Source of the DNA: CAUYUA01 sp963575675
GTDB taxonomy: Bacteria; Pseudomonadota; Alphaproteobacteria; Azospirillales; Azospirillaceae
Direction of reading: 5' to 3'
NCBI GenBank assembly: GCA_963575675.1
Contig: CAUYUA010000049.1
Span: 1 to 5,490 of the forward strand
DNA length: 5,490 nucleotides
Of this stretch, positions 5,442 to 5,490 are shown one piece after another (the stretch's first letter is position 1; every line of letters starts with the position of its first letter). The position numbers and the translations under genes were made by a program. A model generated the notes under the pieces. The model did no database searches and was not told the origin of the DNA. It saw only the letters and a program-made list of their open reading frames with translations.

Positions 5442-5490
5442 GGAGAGCTGAAAACCAAACCAACACAGCACTCCGTCAAAGAGCTGTTGA
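5436..5490 (+). repeat. Exact 55-bp inverted copy of internal pyrG sequence, at the window edge
   Basis: Read on the plus strand, this gives PyrG residues 181-198 (AAGELKTKPT, QHSVKELL) in frame, with no mismatch to the reverse complement of 3746-3800 up to the last base. The first six bases (GCCGCC) also belong to the tpiA Gly-Gly codons, so the junction has at least 6 bases of microhomology. A fold-back chimera is the simplest reading. Confidence 0.95.

Noticed and set aside
5322..5490. A genuine TpiA-PyrG-antisense fusion protein
   Set aside because: The open frame through the junction is fortuitous. The upstream part is antisense pyrG sequence and lacks any TpiA barrel residues.

Overview
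The window comes from an alphaproteobacterium, most likely of the Hyphomicrobiales (Rhizobiales) type. All recognised genes lie on the minus strand, in the order tpiA (3' end only), secG, pyrG, then a class A penicillin-binding protein. The tpiA-secG-pyrG order is a familiar alphaproteobacterial arrangement. SecG also has the alphaproteobacterial form: the RSEGGGLGIGGGSG loop, then MTARGTANLLTRTTAILA, then a proline/alanine-rich tail. I cannot place the genus from sequence alone.

Layout from right to left (5' to 3' on the coding strand). At 5322-5441 is the C-terminal end of triosephosphate isomerase. It is cut off by an abrupt junction: the last 55 bases of the window (5436-5490) are an exact reverse-complement copy of part of pyrG (3746-3800). 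Then comes a 210-base gap with two small hairpins and a perfect 16-bp tandem duplication, followed by secG (4716-5111) with its own intrinsic terminator (4660-4698). A 375-base stretch with no convincing gene leads to pyrG (2712-4340). The 446-base gap after pyrG holds a large imperfect inverted repeat (arms 2417-2492 and 2612-2686). The penicillin-binding protein gene follows (142-2265) and ends in a strong symmetrical terminator (99-143) that could also stop a convergent gene. The first 98 bases hold only a 21-bp tandem duplication.

Functionally these are housekeeping genes: glycolysis/gluconeogenesis (TpiA), protein export (SecG), CTP synthesis (PyrG) and peptidoglycan polymerisation and cross-linking (PBP). 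No defence, mobile or biosynthetic system is visible. The points worth a second look are structural. They are the pyrG fragment fused head-on to tpiA at the window edge, which is probably an assembly or amplification chimera; the paired inverted repeat after pyrG; and a 31-base terminator-like motif occurring both after the PBP gene and, in opposite orientation, after pyrG.
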